Positions 1 to 9,044 of a DNA stretch of 64,000 nt are shown here, one piece after another (the stretch's first letter is position 1; the number at the start of each line of letters is the position of its first letter). The position numbers and the translations under genes were made by a program. The DNA lies in NCBI GenBank assembly GCA_024224295.1, contig JAAENN010000295.1:1-64000 (forward strand), given 5' to 3'. The notes beneath the pieces are model-generated. The model did no database searches. It was not told where the DNA came from and worked only from the letters and a program-made list of their open reading frames with translations. The DNA comes from Shimia sp. (GTDB taxonomy: Bacteria > Pseudomonadota > Alphaproteobacteria > Rhodobacterales > Rhodobacteraceae).

Positions 1-352
1 AGGTTAGCTTAAACACGTGTGAGATGTCTATAGGGCCAACCGTTGTCTTTTTCCGGTAGAGGACTGGTGCAATTGGCCTATATGCGATGCGCGTGACTTT
101 GTCGCTCACTTGTCAGTTGAGAATTGTACATGAGGTTCACTCACAACTTAACCGTCGCGATCCATGTCCAAATCACGAATCCGGCAGATTAAATTTACAT
201 AATACCTATTATGCGAATTTCTTATTGTAATTTTGGGGAGCGCGACACAACATGGCCGCGCCCTTCTGTTTATCGTAAGCCGTGCGGTGCTGCGTGACCG
301 AAAAACATTTGTTTACAACGGTCTTTCAGAATTTCCTCACGCGCTGTCCTGC
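1..352. other. Gene-free stretch downstream of phoB
   Basis: I see no credible coding region here. The stretch is AT-richer than its surroundings and lies past the phoB stop codon. It holds a perfect 7-bp inverted repeat with a 2-nt centre (CATAATA-CC-TATTATG, 198-213), and an imperfect GC-rich inverted repeat near 235-272 that could be a weak terminator on either strand. Any gene to the left must begin or end outside the window. Confidence 0.5.
198..213. repeat. AT-rich perfect inverted repeat
   Basis: CATAATA and TATTATG flank a CC centre, giving a perfect palindrome in a non-coding stretch. It could be an operator for a gene left of the window or simply AT-rich promoter sequence. No function can be assigned from sequence alone. 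Confidence 0.35.
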
Positions 353-1045
353 CTAACCCAACGCATATCCAGCGCCGCGAACTGTTCTCAACGGATCCTC
401 GCCTCCGTGCACGCACAATGCTTTACGCAAACGTCCAATATGCACATCGACAGTCCGGCTATCGACATAGATGTCACGGCCCCAGACACGATCCAAAAGT
501 TGCTCGCGGCTCCAAACACGACCTGGCTTCTCCATAAAGGTCGCCAGCAAGCGAAACTCTGTTGGCCCCAACCGCAGCGCCTCATCGTCGCGCGTTACGC
601 GATGGGTTTCCGCATCCAGAATAATACCCTCATAAGTCAGTGTCTGCCCCACAGATGACGGCCGTACCCGACGAAGTTGGTTGCGCACACGCGCCATGAG
701 TTCCATTATGGAATAAGGTTTAACGACATAATCGTCCGCTCCGGTTTCCAATCCGCGTACGCGGTCCACCTCTTCAGAGCGCGCAGACAACATAATCACT
801 GGGATGTTCTGTGTCTCACTGCGGGTTTTCAGACGTCGGCATATTTCGATGCCTGACGTACCCGGGAGCATCCAGTCGAGCACGATGATATCCGGTTGGA
901 TCTCTTGAACCATAAGAAGCGCGGTATCCCCATCTGCGGCGGCTTCAACATCAAAACCCTCGGATTGTAAGTTATAGCTCAGCACCTCTCGCTGCGCTGG
1001 TTCATCTTCGACAACGAGAACGGTGGGATGATCTTTTGCCATCAT
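353..1045 (-). CDS. phoB: Phosphate regulon response regulator PhoB
   Basis: PhoB is the DNA-binding response regulator that activates phosphate-starvation genes when phosphorylated by PhoR. The 230-residue protein has an N-terminal receiver domain (about 9-122) with acidic residues E13 and D14, the phosphoacceptor D57 in VLDWMLPG and the switch lysine in the VVKPYS motif. A C-terminal OmpR/PhoB winged helix follows (about 135-228, ending RTVRGAGYAL). It is the last gene of the phoR-pst-phoU-phoB run, 22 bp after phoU. Two adjacent ATGs are possible starts; a GAGGA-type ribosome site precedes them. Length and motifs are normal for the family. Confidence 0.96.
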   Translation of the reverse strand: MMAKDHPTVLVVEDEPAQREVLSYNLQSEGFDVEAAADGDTALLMVQEIQPDIIVLDWMLPGTSGIEICRRLKTRSETQNIPVIMLSARSEEVDRVRGLETGADDYVVKPYSIMELMARVRNQLRRVRPSSVGQTLTYEGIILDAETHRVTRDDEALRLGPTEFRLLATFMEKPGRVWSREQLLDRVWGRDIYVDSRTVDVHIGRLRKALCVHGGEDPLRTVRGAGYALG

Positions 1046-1067
1046 CTTTATCCTCTAAAAGTTCCTA

Positions 1068-1763
1068 TTAAGCATCGAGCCGAGTAGCTTTGGGCCGAGC
1101 GTCTTCCGGCATGCTGCCGGTCACGAGGTAGATCACCTGCTCAGCAATGGCGGTCACGTGGTCCCCCATGCGTTCGGTGTTTTTTGCCATAAAATGAAGG
1201 TGCATACAGGGCGTAATATAGCGCGGGTCTTCCATCATGAAGGTCAGAAATTCGCGGAACAATGCGTTGTACATCTGATCAACGCTCTCATCTCGCCCCA
1301 ATACATCACGCGCCAAATCGACGTCGCGCTGAATAAACGCATCTAGCACGTCTTTCAGCATCAACTGTACCTCATGTGCCATGCGCTTGAGGGAACCATT
1401 GGCACCCACGACCTGTTCCATGTGCACCATGACAGACGTGCGTTTGGCCATGTTTTTGGCGTAGTCTCCAATACGCTCCAGATTGCCTGCAATTTTCATT
1501 ACCGACAATACCACCCGCAAATCTACCGCCGCCGGCGCCCGCAGAGCGATAAGGTTAGCGCAACGTTCATTTATCAACTCTTCAAGGTTATCAATGGCTT
1601 TGTCTGCCGCCTTCACCTGTTCAGCCAGCTCTTCGTCACGTGTGGACATGGCACTTGCGGCTTCGCCAATCGCTGCTTCGACAAGGCCGCCCATTTTCAT
1701 CACATGCGCCTGAATGCCTTCCAGATCGCGGTCAAAGGCGGACACAATATGTTGGTCGTTCAT
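1068..1763 (-). CDS. phoU: Phosphate signalling complex protein PhoU
   Basis: PhoU is a cytoplasmic, helical, metal-binding protein that links the PstSCAB transporter to PhoR and keeps the Pho regulon off when phosphate is plentiful. The 231-residue sequence has the two repeated three-helix PhoU domains; the repeats are visible as NLERIGDYAKNMAK (first half) and NTERMGDHVTAIAE (second half), the acidic metal-binding E-x3-D motifs. A strong AAGGAGAG ribosome site precedes the ATG. It sits 11 bp after pstB and before phoB, the standard order. Confidence 0.96.
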   Translation of the reverse strand: MNDQHIVSAFDRDLEGIQAHVMKMGGLVEAAIGEAASAMSTRDEELAEQVKAADKAIDNLEELINERCANLIALRAPAAVDLRVVLSVMKIAGNLERIGDYAKNMAKRTSVMVHMEQVVGANGSLKRMAHEVQLMLKDVLDAFIQRDVDLARDVLGRDESVDQMYNALFREFLTFMMEDPRYITPCMHLHFMAKNTERMGDHVTAIAEQVIYLVTGSMPEDARPKATRLDA

Positions 1764-1774
1764 GGTCTCTCTCC

Positions 1775-2572
1775 TTAGCCGATCCGGCCAGTGATGTAGC
1801 TTTCGGTGCGCTCATCTTTGGGGTTTGTGAAAATCTGCGATGTATCGCCGTATTCCACCAGGTTACCGAGATGGAAGAAGGCTGTTTTTTGGCTCACACG
1901 GGCTGCTTGCTGCATTGAGTGGGTCACAATCACCACCGAAAATTGGTCGCGCAGCTCGTCAATCAACTCTTCAACTTGTGCTGTGGCAATCGGGTCCAGC
2001 GCAGAACAGGGCTCATCCATCAACAACACTTCTGGCTCAGTCGCCACGGCGCGTGCAATGCAAAGTCGCTGCTGCTGACCACCAGACAATCCGGTCCCGG
2101 GTGCGTGCAAACGATCCTTTACTTCGTTCCAGATCGCACCACGGCGTAGAGATTTTTCAACGATTTCATCCAATTCAGCCTTATTTTTCGCCAAACCATG
2201 GATGCGTGGCCCGTAAGCAATGTTGTCATAAATCGACTTTGGGAACGGGTTTGGCTTCTGAAAGACCATTCCGACCTTGGCACGTAACTGCACAGGATCA
2301 ACGCGTTTGTCATAAATGTCTTCGCCGTCAATTTTGATGTCGCCTTCGACACGACACACATCAATTGTGTCATTCATCCGATTGATACAGCGCAAGAAAG
2401 TGGATTTTCCGCAGCCCGACGGGCCGATAAACGCTGTGACAGCCTTGGAGCCGATGTCCACGTTCACGTCCTTGATCGCGTGGGTGTCGCCATAGTAGAC
2501 TTGCACATTGCGGGCGGAAATTTTGGTGTCGTTCTGGTTCACGTCGGTCCCCAGTTTTTCAGTGTCATACAT
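1775..2572 (-). CDS. pstB: Phosphate ABC transporter ATP-binding protein PstB
   Basis: PstB is the ATPase of the high-affinity phosphate importer. Walker A is [11 protein letters not shown], the signature is LSGGQQQRL and Walker B is VLLMDEP, followed by the H-loop histidine in [11 protein letters not shown] start it at the ATG at 2572 (265 residues) because AGGAACTCTCTC is correctly spaced before it. An upstream in-frame codon at 2605 would overlap pstA and adds a non-conserved leader. It lies directly after pstA and before phoU, so it is part of one transport-signalling operon. Confidence 0.96.
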   Translation of the reverse strand: MYDTEKLGTDVNQNDTKISARNVQVYYGDTHAIKDVNVDIGSKAVTAFIGPSGCGKSTFLRCINRMNDTIDVCRVEGDIKIDGEDIYDKRVDPVQLRAKVGMVFQKPNPFPKSIYDNIAYGPRIHGLAKNKAELDEIVEKSLRRGAIWNEVKDRLHAPGTGLSGGQQQRLCIARAVATEPEVLLMDEPCSALDPIATAQVEELIDELRDQFSVVIVTHSMQQAARVSQKTAFFHLGNLVEYGDTSQIFTNPKDERTESYITGRIG

Positions 2573-2588
2573 GAGAGAGTTCCTTCGC

Positions 2589-3944
2589 TTACCAACGGCG
2601 TTCAAACCGGCGGCGCAGGAGTACTGCGAGAGTGTTCATTGAGATGAGGAAGATCAAGAGAATGATGATCCCGCCCCAGGCGCGTTCGTAGTAGGCTGGG
2701 TCTGCCCGCTTCGCCCATTCGTAAATCTGTGCTGGCATTGCAGAGTTAGGTGACATCAACCCCTCAACCACGCCACCGGGCGGATTGGAGGCGATATAAC
2801 CCACCATACCGATCAACAAGAGCGGCGCAGTTTCACCAAGCGCCTGGGCCAGACCAATAATGGTGCCGGTCAGAATACCCGGTGCTGCCAGAGGCAGCAC
2901 ATGGTGGAACACCGACTGCATCTTAGAAGCCCCTACCCCCAGCGCCGCGTCTCGGATCGACGGTGGAACAGCCTTTAACGAAGCTCGGGTTGAAATAATG
3001 ATCGTCGGCAAGGTCATCAGCGTAAGAACCAGACCACCGACCAGCGGCGCCGATTGCGGCAGATGCATAAACTGGATGAACACTGCCAGACCCAGGATAC
3101 CAAACACGATCGATGGCACCGCAGCGAGGTTGGAAATGTTCACCTCAATCAGATCGGTCCAACGGTTCTTTGGCGCAAACTCCTCAAGATAGATCGAAGC
3201 TGCCACGCCTATGGGCAACGCCAAGAACAACACCACCAGCATCATGAACAGCGAGCCAATCATCGACACGCCGATCCCCGCTTGTTCTGCGCGGCTCTCA
3301 GAGGCATCTGCGCCAAAGATAAACGCCGGGTTGAAGCTTTTCTTCACCACGCCACTCGGCAACAACCCGTCGACAATATCCAAATGCTCCGCATCGATGT
3401 TCTTGTCACGCGCCAGATGTTCTCGGTGCACACGGCCTTTCAGGTAGCCATCCACGCGGCTCGACGCGAGGAACCGAAACTCCACCGTCTGGCCAATCAG
3501 CGCCGGATTGTCGATCACGGCCTGACGCACTTGCGCTGCCGCAGAGGCCGAAACCAGCGCTTTCATGTTCTTGGACTTCGTCAGCGGTGTCTCAATACCG
3601 GCGTCCTCAACCGCCTTCAGAACCGCCTTTTGGATCAGCGGGTTGTAGCCAAAGGTCGAGACTTTCTTGATATCATCAATGTTGCGGTTGCCTTTCTTGT
3701 CGAGCTTCGCCTCATCAAGATACACCGGCACGCTGATAAAGGTTTGGTGAAACGCGCCTAGACCGTTGGTCAGGATCGCAAACAGCAGTACGATCAGGAA
3801 GATGATGCCCGTGGCAATCGCAGCCACTCCATACACGCGAAAGCGTTTTTCGGCGGCATTGCGCTTTTTGGTGCGCGCGTCAATTTCATGCAACGAGCCG
3901 GACTTGGGCGTCGCGCCGGCGTTGGGGAGACTTGCGTCGGTCAT
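2589..3944 (-). CDS. pstA: Phosphate ABC transporter permease PstA
   Basis: PstA is one of the two inner-membrane permeases of the phosphate importer. The 451-residue protein has one N-terminal membrane helix (about 36-60), a soluble, probably periplasmic insert of roughly 165 residues, and then the usual permease core of five to six helices from about residue 228. The transporter EAA-type loop is near [11 protein letters not shown]. The large insert makes it longer than the roughly 300-residue enterobacterial protein, a form I recall from alphaproteobacteria. Its start overlaps the pstC stop in an ATGA, implying coupled translation. Confidence 0.95.
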   Translation of the reverse strand: MTDASLPNAGATPKSGSLHEIDARTKKRNAAEKRFRVYGVAAIATGIIFLIVLLFAILTNGLGAFHQTFISVPVYLDEAKLDKKGNRNIDDIKKVSTFGYNPLIQKAVLKAVEDAGIETPLTKSKNMKALVSASAAAQVRQAVIDNPALIGQTVEFRFLASSRVDGYLKGRVHREHLARDKNIDAEHLDIVDGLLPSGVVKKSFNPAFIFGADASESRAEQAGIGVSMIGSLFMMLVVLFLALPIGVAASIYLEEFAPKNRWTDLIEVNISNLAAVPSIVFGILGLAVFIQFMHLPQSAPLVGGLVLTLMTLPTIIISTRASLKAVPPSIRDAALGVGASKMQSVFHHVLPLAAPGILTGTIIGLAQALGETAPLLLIGMVGYIASNPPGGVVEGLMSPNSAMPAQIYEWAKRADPAYYERAWGGIIILLIFLISMNTLAVLLRRRFERRW

Positions 3945-5413
3945 TCGTACTGCTCCCGATATTTGCGCACAATGAAGAGCGCGAGCACGTTAAGGGCAAG
4001 GGTCAAGACAAAGAGCGTGATGCCCAAGGCAAAGGCCACAAGGGCTTCTGGCGAAGCAAAGTCACTGTCGCCAGTCAGCTGGGACACGATTTTGGCGGTC
4101 ACTGTGGTCATGGCTTCAAAGGGGTTGAGCGACAGCCGTGCTGCGGCCCCTGCCCCCATCACTACAATCATAGTTTCGCCAATGGCGCGCGAAGCCGCTA
4201 AAAGAACTGCGCCGACGATGCCCGGCAAGGCCGCCGGGATCACCACCTGTTTGATGGTTTCGGACTGAGTTGCACCAAGGCCATAGGACCCATCGCGCAT
4301 TGCCTGTGGCACCGCGTTGATGATGTCATCGGAAAGCGAGCTCACAAACGGGATCAACATAATGCCCATGGCGATGCCCGCGGTCATCACCGCGCGGCCG
4401 CCGCCCATCCAGCCCAGACCGTCTTGACCAAAGACCGATACCAACATCGGTCCAATCGTCAGAAGGGCAAAGAGGCCGTAAACGATGGTCGGAATACCCG
4501 CGAGGATCTCCAGCATGGGCTTGGCAATGCCACGGATACGCGGCGTAGCATATTCCGAAAGGTAAATCGCAGCGAAAAGCCCAATCGGCACCGCCACCAC
4601 AAGCGCGATGATTGAAATGTAGAGCGTGCCCCACAGCAAAGGCAAAATGCCAAGCTTGGAGGATCCCCCCCGACCGGAGAAGCTAGGTGCCCATTCCGGA
4701 GAGAAAAAGAAGTCAAGCGCCGGGTAAAGACGGAAAAACTCGATGGTGTTAAACACCAGCGACAAAACAATACCGATGGTGGTAAGGATCGCCACCGAAG
4801 CTGCCGCGATCAGAAGCATCAGGATGCCGCGCTCTACTGCGTTGCGCGCTTTGTAGTCCTTGGTGCATTGGATCGCCGCAAATACACCAGCTGCCAACGC
4901 GACAACCAGCCCCAAGACCGTCATCCACAGGTTACCTTTCGCGTTCATCGCCCGGAATGCCTGCGCTGCGTTCAAAAGCGATTGCGAAATCTCGCTCGTT
5001 ACTACTTGCCCTGACTCTTTCAGCATCGCGGTCACTGCAGCACTGTCTGCATTAGCGTCGGTCGCCAACGCCGGACTTATCACGCCAGCTGCCACCGCGT
5101 TCTCAAGACCTGTGGCTGTGCGGTGGACCTCTGCCATCACCAGCCCGATGTTGGAGCCCTCTTTAATCTCGCTTTCTGGGATCATGCCAGCGATGCTGTT
5201 TTGCAGAATTAATGGCTGCGCAATCAGCCACACAACAATCAAACCAAACGCCGGAACCGTGGCCTTCATGAACACGTTCCAACCGTAGTAGTTCGGCAGG
5301 GAATGCAGCGATCTGATGTCACCACCAGCGGTGCTCAGTGCACGCTGTCTCCCAAAAACAAAGCCGACGACCGCGATCGCCAGCACAGATGCACAGAGCC
5401 AAAGAAGTGGCAT
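3941..5413 (-). CDS. pstC: Phosphate ABC transporter permease PstC
   Basis: PstC is the second permease subunit. The 490-residue protein has two N-terminal hydrophobic segments (about 1-25 and 50-70), a soluble insert to about 160, and a C-terminal permease domain with several helices and an EAA-type loop (AIGETMIVVMGAG). Like PstA here it is longer than the enterobacterial version through an extracytoplasmic insert. A GGGGGAC ribosome site precedes the ATG. The 91-bp gap from pstS holds two stem-loops, so its expression is probably lower than that of pstS. Confidence 0.95.
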   Translation of the reverse strand: MPLLWLCASVLAIAVVGFVFGRQRALSTAGGDIRSLHSLPNYYGWNVFMKATVPAFGLIVVWLIAQPLILQNSIAGMIPESEIKEGSNIGLVMAEVHRTATGLENAVAAGVISPALATDANADSAAVTAMLKESGQVVTSEISQSLLNAAQAFRAMNAKGNLWMTVLGLVVALAAGVFAAIQCTKDYKARNAVERGILMLLIAAASVAILTTIGIVLSLVFNTIEFFRLYPALDFFFSPEWAPSFSGRGGSSKLGILPLLWGTLYISIIALVVAVPIGLFAAIYLSEYATPRIRGIAKPMLEILAGIPTIVYGLFALLTIGPMLVSVFGQDGLGWMGGGRAVMTAGIAMGIMLIPFVSSLSDDIINAVPQAMRDGSYGLGATQSETIKQVVIPAALPGIVGAVLLAASRAIGETMIVVMGAGAAARLSLNPFEAMTTVTAKIVSQLTGDSDFASPEALVAFALGITLFVLTLALNVLALFIVRKYREQYE

Positions 5414-5453
5414 CGGTCCCCCAAAAGTCTAACAAAAAGACTTGCTAAGTTGG

Positions 5454-5482
5454 GAAGAGGCGGCGACAGAGGCCGCCTCTTC
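5454..5482 (-). promoter_or_regulatory. Intercistronic stem-loop between pstS and pstC
   Basis: A perfect 11-bp GC-rich inverted repeat (GAAGAGGCGGC ... GCCGCCTCTTC, 7-nt loop) lies just after the pstS stop on the transcribed strand. No U-run follows it, so it is more likely a 3'-end stabiliser or partial attenuator than a terminator. A second, weaker hairpin (AAGTCT ... AGACTT) follows before pstC. Such structures after binding-protein genes typically raise the amount of binding protein relative to permease; here that is inference. Confidence 0.7.
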
Positions 5483-5504
5483 AAAGTTTCTAAGCCAATT
5501 TGGC

Positions 5505-6539
5505 TTACATGCCGCCCATCACAGCTTCAGCCGCAACAGCTTCCTGAGTGTCTGTCAGAGCTGGGTCAGAAACCAGACCGTACTCTGCCAATGGGCCGTC
5601 GCCACCTGCGATCTCATCAGAGATGAAGAACTCAGCATATTCTTTCAAACCAGGGATCACGCCGATGTGGGCTTTCTTCACGTAGAAGAACAATGGGCGG
5701 GATACAGGGTACTCACCAGTGGAGATGCTTTCTGTGGATGGTGCAACACCAGCCATAGTCGCCACTTTCAGTTTGTCGGTGTTGTTCTCATAGAACGCCA
5801 GACCAAATACGCCGATGCCGTTTGCGTTGGCGTCGATGGAAGCCAAAGTCTCGGTGTAGTCACCGTCGATGTCCACGGCGCGACCGTCAGACATCACTGC
5901 CAGACATGCGTCTTCTGCGTCATCTTCGGACATGCCGCCAGCCATCATGGCTTCAAATGCGCCAGTGGCTTCACAGCCAGCGGCCACAACTTTTTCCTCA
6001 AACACTTCACGGGTACCGTGCTTGGTGCCAGGGATGAAGGCCAGGATGTCTTCAGAAGGCAGGTCGGCATTGAAGTCAGACCACTGCTTGTGCGGGTTAT
6101 CAACCAGCTTGCCGTCCACCATCACTTTTGGTGCCAGTGCGTTAAAAATGTCGGACTGGGTAAAGGCAGTATAGGCAGGACCGTCCAACTGAGACGCGAA
6201 CACGATCCCGTCATAACCAATGCGAACTTCGATGATGTCGGTCACACCGTTCTCTGCACAGGCTTTGATTTCTTTTTCGCGGATGGCGCGGGAGGCGTTT
6301 GCAACATCAGTGTGCTCGGTGCCAACACCTTGGCAAAAGCGCTTCAGGCCCGCAGAAGAACCACCGGATTCAACGACAGGGGTTGGGAAGTCAAAGTTTT
6401 CACCAAACGCTTCAGCTACGATAGAAGCATAAGGCAGAACGGTGGAAGAACCGGCGACCTGTACTTGGTCACGCGCGGCGGCAGAAGTGGCGGCAACGGC
6501 CGCGATGGCCAGAGCAGAGGCAGTCAGTTTGACGGACAT
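5505..6539 (-). CDS. pstS: Phosphate-binding protein PstS
   Basis: PstS is the periplasmic phosphate receptor of the Pst importer. From the ATG at 6539 it is 344 residues, beginning with a signal peptide (MSVKLTASALAIAAVAATSA-AA). The phosphate loop VAGSSTVLPY and the SGGSSAGLKRF motif are present. I chose this start because GGAG precedes it and the signal peptide begins there; the longer open frame upstream would cover the PhoB-box array. It is the first pst gene and has its own promoter region with PhoB boxes. Confidence 0.96.
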   Translation of the reverse strand: MSVKLTASALAIAAVAATSAAARDQVQVAGSSTVLPYASIVAEAFGENFDFPTPVVESGGSSAGLKRFCQGVGTEHTDVANASRAIREKEIKACAENGVTDIIEVRIGYDGIVFASQLDGPAYTAFTQSDIFNALAPKVMVDGKLVDNPHKQWSDFNADLPSEDILAFIPGTKHGTREVFEEKVVAAGCEATGAFEAMMAGGMSEDDAEDACLAVMSDGRAVDIDGDYTETLASIDANANGIGVFGLAFYENNTDKLKVATMAGVAPSTESISTGEYPVSRPLFFYVKKAHIGVIPGLKEYAEFFISDEIAGGDGPLAEYGLVSDPALTDTQEAVAAEAVMGGM

Positions 6540-6615
6540 AAGTGTAACTCCATTTGATCCAGACTGTTCGTCGACAGTCTCGAGTGACGATCTAAAGTGC
6601 CTGATCAAAGCTTTT

Positions 6616-6644
6616 GTGACGTGTATGTAACAGCCATGTGACAA
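6616..6644 (-). promoter_or_regulatory. PhoB-box array upstream of pstS
   Basis: Read on the minus strand, three 7-mers, TTGTCAC, CTGTTAC and ACGTCAC, follow each other with an exact 11-nt period (6638-6644, 6627-6633, 6616-6622). This is the layout of Pho boxes, whose consensus half is CTGTCAT with 4-nt spacers. It sits 77-105 bp before the pstS start, in the phoR-pstS gap. PhoB binding is inferred from pattern and context. Confidence 0.8.
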
Positions 6645-6679
6645 ATCCCGATTTTTATGACACCGAAGAAAAAAGCCGT

Positions 6680-7756
6680 TCAGACCGCTGGCAAAATCAC
6701 ACTGAATACGCTGCCTTTTCCTAAAATGCTTTCGATCTTCATCCGGCCACGATGACGATTCACAATATGTTTAACTATTGCGAGTCCGAGCCCCGTGCCC
6801 CCCATCTCCCGAGATCTGTGAGAATCGATTCTGTAAAACCGTTCCGTTAGCCGTGCGATATGAATCGTGTCGATGCCGGGACCGTCGTCTTGTACTGATA
6901 CCATCCAGCCCTCACCGCGCAGACCGTTAAGTCCGTTCACGTTGCTGATGGATACCTCTACGTTGGTCCCCTGCCCGCCGTACTTCAAAGCATTTTCCAC
7001 CAGATTGGTGATCACTTGCAGCAATTGGTCGGCGTCACCCGGAACTACGACCGGCGCTTCGGCATCTTTGTACGTCACTGTACTGTTGTTACTGTCGGCC
7101 AAAGCCGAGAGGTTTCGCGCAACAGAGCGAATGATCTGATCCAGATCGACCGGATCAGTTGGTCGCATCCGGGACACTTCTTCCACGCGGCTCAATGACA
7201 AGAGGTCTCCAACCAACCGATTCATACGGCTGGCTTCGTCAGACATAATACTCAAGAAGCGGTCCGTCGCCGCGCTGTCGCCGCGCGCGGGGCCTTGTAA
7301 AGTCTCCACAAACCCCAAGATTGCCGTCAACGGCGTGCGCAGTTCATGGCTTACATTGGCGACAAAATCCCGCCGCATCTGATCGAGCTGTTGTACCTCG
7401 GTGACATCCTGAAAACAGATCATGACACCCTTGGTGCGCATGTTCGGCGCCACCAGCCGCCCACCCGAGGCTGACACCAAATCCACCGGAGACACAGTGA
7501 CGTCAAAGCGGTGCTCCTGCGGCCCATCGTTATGTGCATAGATCGCCCGATGACTTCTACCGTCTTTCAAGCAGGCATCTACCGCACTGTTCAGACTGGG
7601 TTGACGGAACACCAGGATCAGCGGTCGGTCATCATCCGCATGGGGGTTGAGCTTTAGCGCCGCTTGATTTCCAGCCAGAATACGCGCTTCCGCATCGACC
7701 AGCACTGCAGGCAGCGGCACGGCCTCTAGATAGCTTTTGTAAAATTCATTCGGCAT
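6680..7756 (-). CDS. phoR: Phosphate regulon sensor histidine kinase PhoR (no membrane segment)
   Basis: PhoR phosphorylates PhoB under phosphate limitation. The 358-residue protein opens directly with a PAS domain (about 5-125) and has no hydrophobic N-terminal helices, unlike the membrane-anchored enterobacterial PhoR. The HisKA domain carries the phosphoacceptor in FVANVSHELRTPLTAI, followed by the N box (LVENALKYG), G1 (DDGPGID) and G2 (GGTGLGLAIVKH). A CAGGAGCGGG ribosome site supports the ATG at 7756. An upstream extension is unlikely because a PhoB box lies 77-94 bp before it. A cytosolic PhoR would have to sense through PstSCAB-PhoU. Confidence 0.93.
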   Translation of the reverse strand: MPNEFYKSYLEAVPLPAVLVDAEARILAGNQAALKLNPHADDDRPLILVFRQPSLNSAVDACLKDGRSHRAIYAHNDGPQEHRFDVTVSPVDLVSASGGRLVAPNMRTKGVMICFQDVTEVQQLDQMRRDFVANVSHELRTPLTAILGFVETLQGPARGDSAATDRFLSIMSDEASRMNRLVGDLLSLSRVEEVSRMRPTDPVDLDQIIRSVARNLSALADSNNSTVTYKDAEAPVVVPGDADQLLQVITNLVENALKYGGQGTNVEVSISNVNGLNGLRGEGWMVSVQDDGPGIDTIHIARLTERFYRIDSHRSREMGGTGLGLAIVKHIVNRHRGRMKIESILGKGSVFSVILPAV

Positions 7757-7832
7757 CGCCCCGCTCCTGTCCGTTCCAACCTGCTCTGCCCAACGAAGGG
7801 CACATCAACCCCACGGCTCAAACCGTTTTACT

Positions 7833-7850
7833 GTAACGGTTTTATGACAG
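7833..7850 (-). promoter_or_regulatory. PhoB box upstream of phoR
   Basis: On the minus strand the sequence reads CTGTCAT-AAAA-CCGTTAC, two halves with the 11-nt period of a Pho box. The first half and spacer match the classical consensus. It lies 77-94 bp before the phoR start, so phoR and the downstream pst genes are probably induced by PhoB. Confidence 0.8.
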
Positions 7851-7877
7851 AACGTCTTTGGCCGGAAAAACCTGCAG

Positions 7878-8399
7878 TCAAACTTCGCGCAGGCCAGTTT
7901 TAAAACGTTTGGCGTTTTCCTGGTAGTGCTTTGCCGACATCGCGAGACCGGTAATCGTAGCCTCATCCAGCTGACGCACCACCTTGCCCGGCGCGCCCAT
8001 CACCAAACTGCCATCCGGGATTTCCTTGCCCTCGGTGATCAGCGCCCCTGCTCCGATCAGGCAGTTTTTCCCGATCTTCGCGCCATTCAGCACGGTGGCA
8101 CCCATGCCAATCAGGCTGTTGTCGCCAATGATACAGCCGTGCAGCATCGCCTTATGGCCAATGGTGCAGTTTTTTCCAATGGTTAGAGGATAGCCAGGAT
8201 CAGTGTGCATCACCGTGTTTTCCTGCACGTTGGAGCCTTCGCCCACGGTGATGGTCTCATTGTCCCCGCGCAGCGTGCAACCGAACCAGACCGAAGTGTC
8301 CGCCTCAAGCACCACATTACCAATCACGTTGGCGTCTGCAGCAACCCAGCTGCTGCCGTCCTGCATTGGCGCGACACCATCCAATTCATAGATCGGCAT
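7878..8399 (-). CDS. Gamma-carbonic anhydrase family hexapeptide-repeat protein
   Basis: A 173-residue left-handed beta-helix protein built of hexapeptide repeats ([20 protein letters not shown] and neighbours). The zinc-ligand histidine pattern of gamma carbonic anhydrases is visible as HTDPG and GHKAMLHG. Members of this family (YrdA/PaaY-like) include active and inactive carbonic anhydrases, so the reaction is not certain. Its ATG overlaps the gmk stop as TAATG, so it is translated with guanylate kinase. It ends about 120 bp before phoR. Confidence 0.88.
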   Translation of the reverse strand: MPIYELDGVAPMQDGSSWVAADANVIGNVVLEADTSVWFGCTLRGDNETITVGEGSNVQENTVMHTDPGYPLTIGKNCTIGHKAMLHGCIIGDNSLIGMGATVLNGAKIGKNCLIGAGALITEGKEIPDGSLVMGAPGKVVRQLDEATITGLAMSAKHYQENAKRFKTGLREV

Positions 8400-9040
8400 T
8401 AGGACATCTCCTGAAATTCGTTTTGCAGCCCATTCACGTGGCCTTGCAGGGCGGGTTGCTGTTCCCGACGCATGCGCTCAGCCGCGATGATCGTCTTCAG
8501 TTGGGCTTCGGAAGCGTCCAGATCATCATTCACTAATACATAATCGTAGGAATGCCAGTGGCTGATCTCATCCCAGCTTTTCTGCATCCGCTTGTCGATC
8601 ACATCCTCACTGTCCTGCGCGCGGCTCACCAGACGACGATGCAGTTCTTTGATTGATGGAGGCAGAATGAAGATGGAAAGCGCATGCTTGCCCAGATCGG
8701 AGTTTCGGATCTGCGCCTCGCCCTGCCAGTCCACATCAAACAGCACGTCATTGCCGCTCTCAATGGTCTCACGCACGGGCCCTGCAGGAGAGCCATAGAA
8801 GTTACCAAACACATGGGCGTGTTCCAACATCTCTCCATCGGCAACCTGCCCTTTGAATTCGTCTTCCGACAAGAAATAGTATTCGCGGCCATGCTCCTCA
8901 CCGGGGCGGGGCGAACGTGTGGTGGCGGAAATCGAGAAACTCAAGCCGGAGTCCCATTCCATCAGCCGCCGCGCGAGTGTTGATTTCCCTGCGCCAGAGG
9001 GAGACGACAGAATGATGAGAAGGCCACGTCGCTGTGTCAT
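8399..9040 (-). CDS. gmk: Guanylate kinase
   Basis: Converts GMP and ATP to GDP and ADP in the cytoplasm. The P-loop [14 protein letters not shown] is at residues 10-23, followed by the GMP-binding region ([20 protein letters not shown]) and the [11 protein letters not shown] segment. The 213-residue length is normal. It starts 4 bp after yicC and overlaps the carbonic anhydrase-like gene, so the three form one operon. The yicC-gmk pair is conserved in many bacteria. Confidence 0.96.
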   Translation of the reverse strand: MTQRRGLLIILSSPSGAGKSTLARRLMEWDSGLSFSISATTRSPRPGEEHGREYYFLSEDEFKGQVADGEMLEHAHVFGNFYGSPAGPVRETIESGNDVLFDVDWQGEAQIRNSDLGKHALSIFILPPSIKELHRRLVSRAQDSEDVIDKRMQKSWDEISHWHSYDYVLVNDDLDASEAQLKTIIAAERMRREQQPALQGHVNGLQNEFQEMS

Positions 9041-9044
9041 TTGC

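Noticed and set aside
5442-6557. 371-codon open frame antisense to pstS
   Set aside because: It mirrors pstS codon positions, shows no domain, and would run against the stem-loop and signal-peptide region; pstS is certain.
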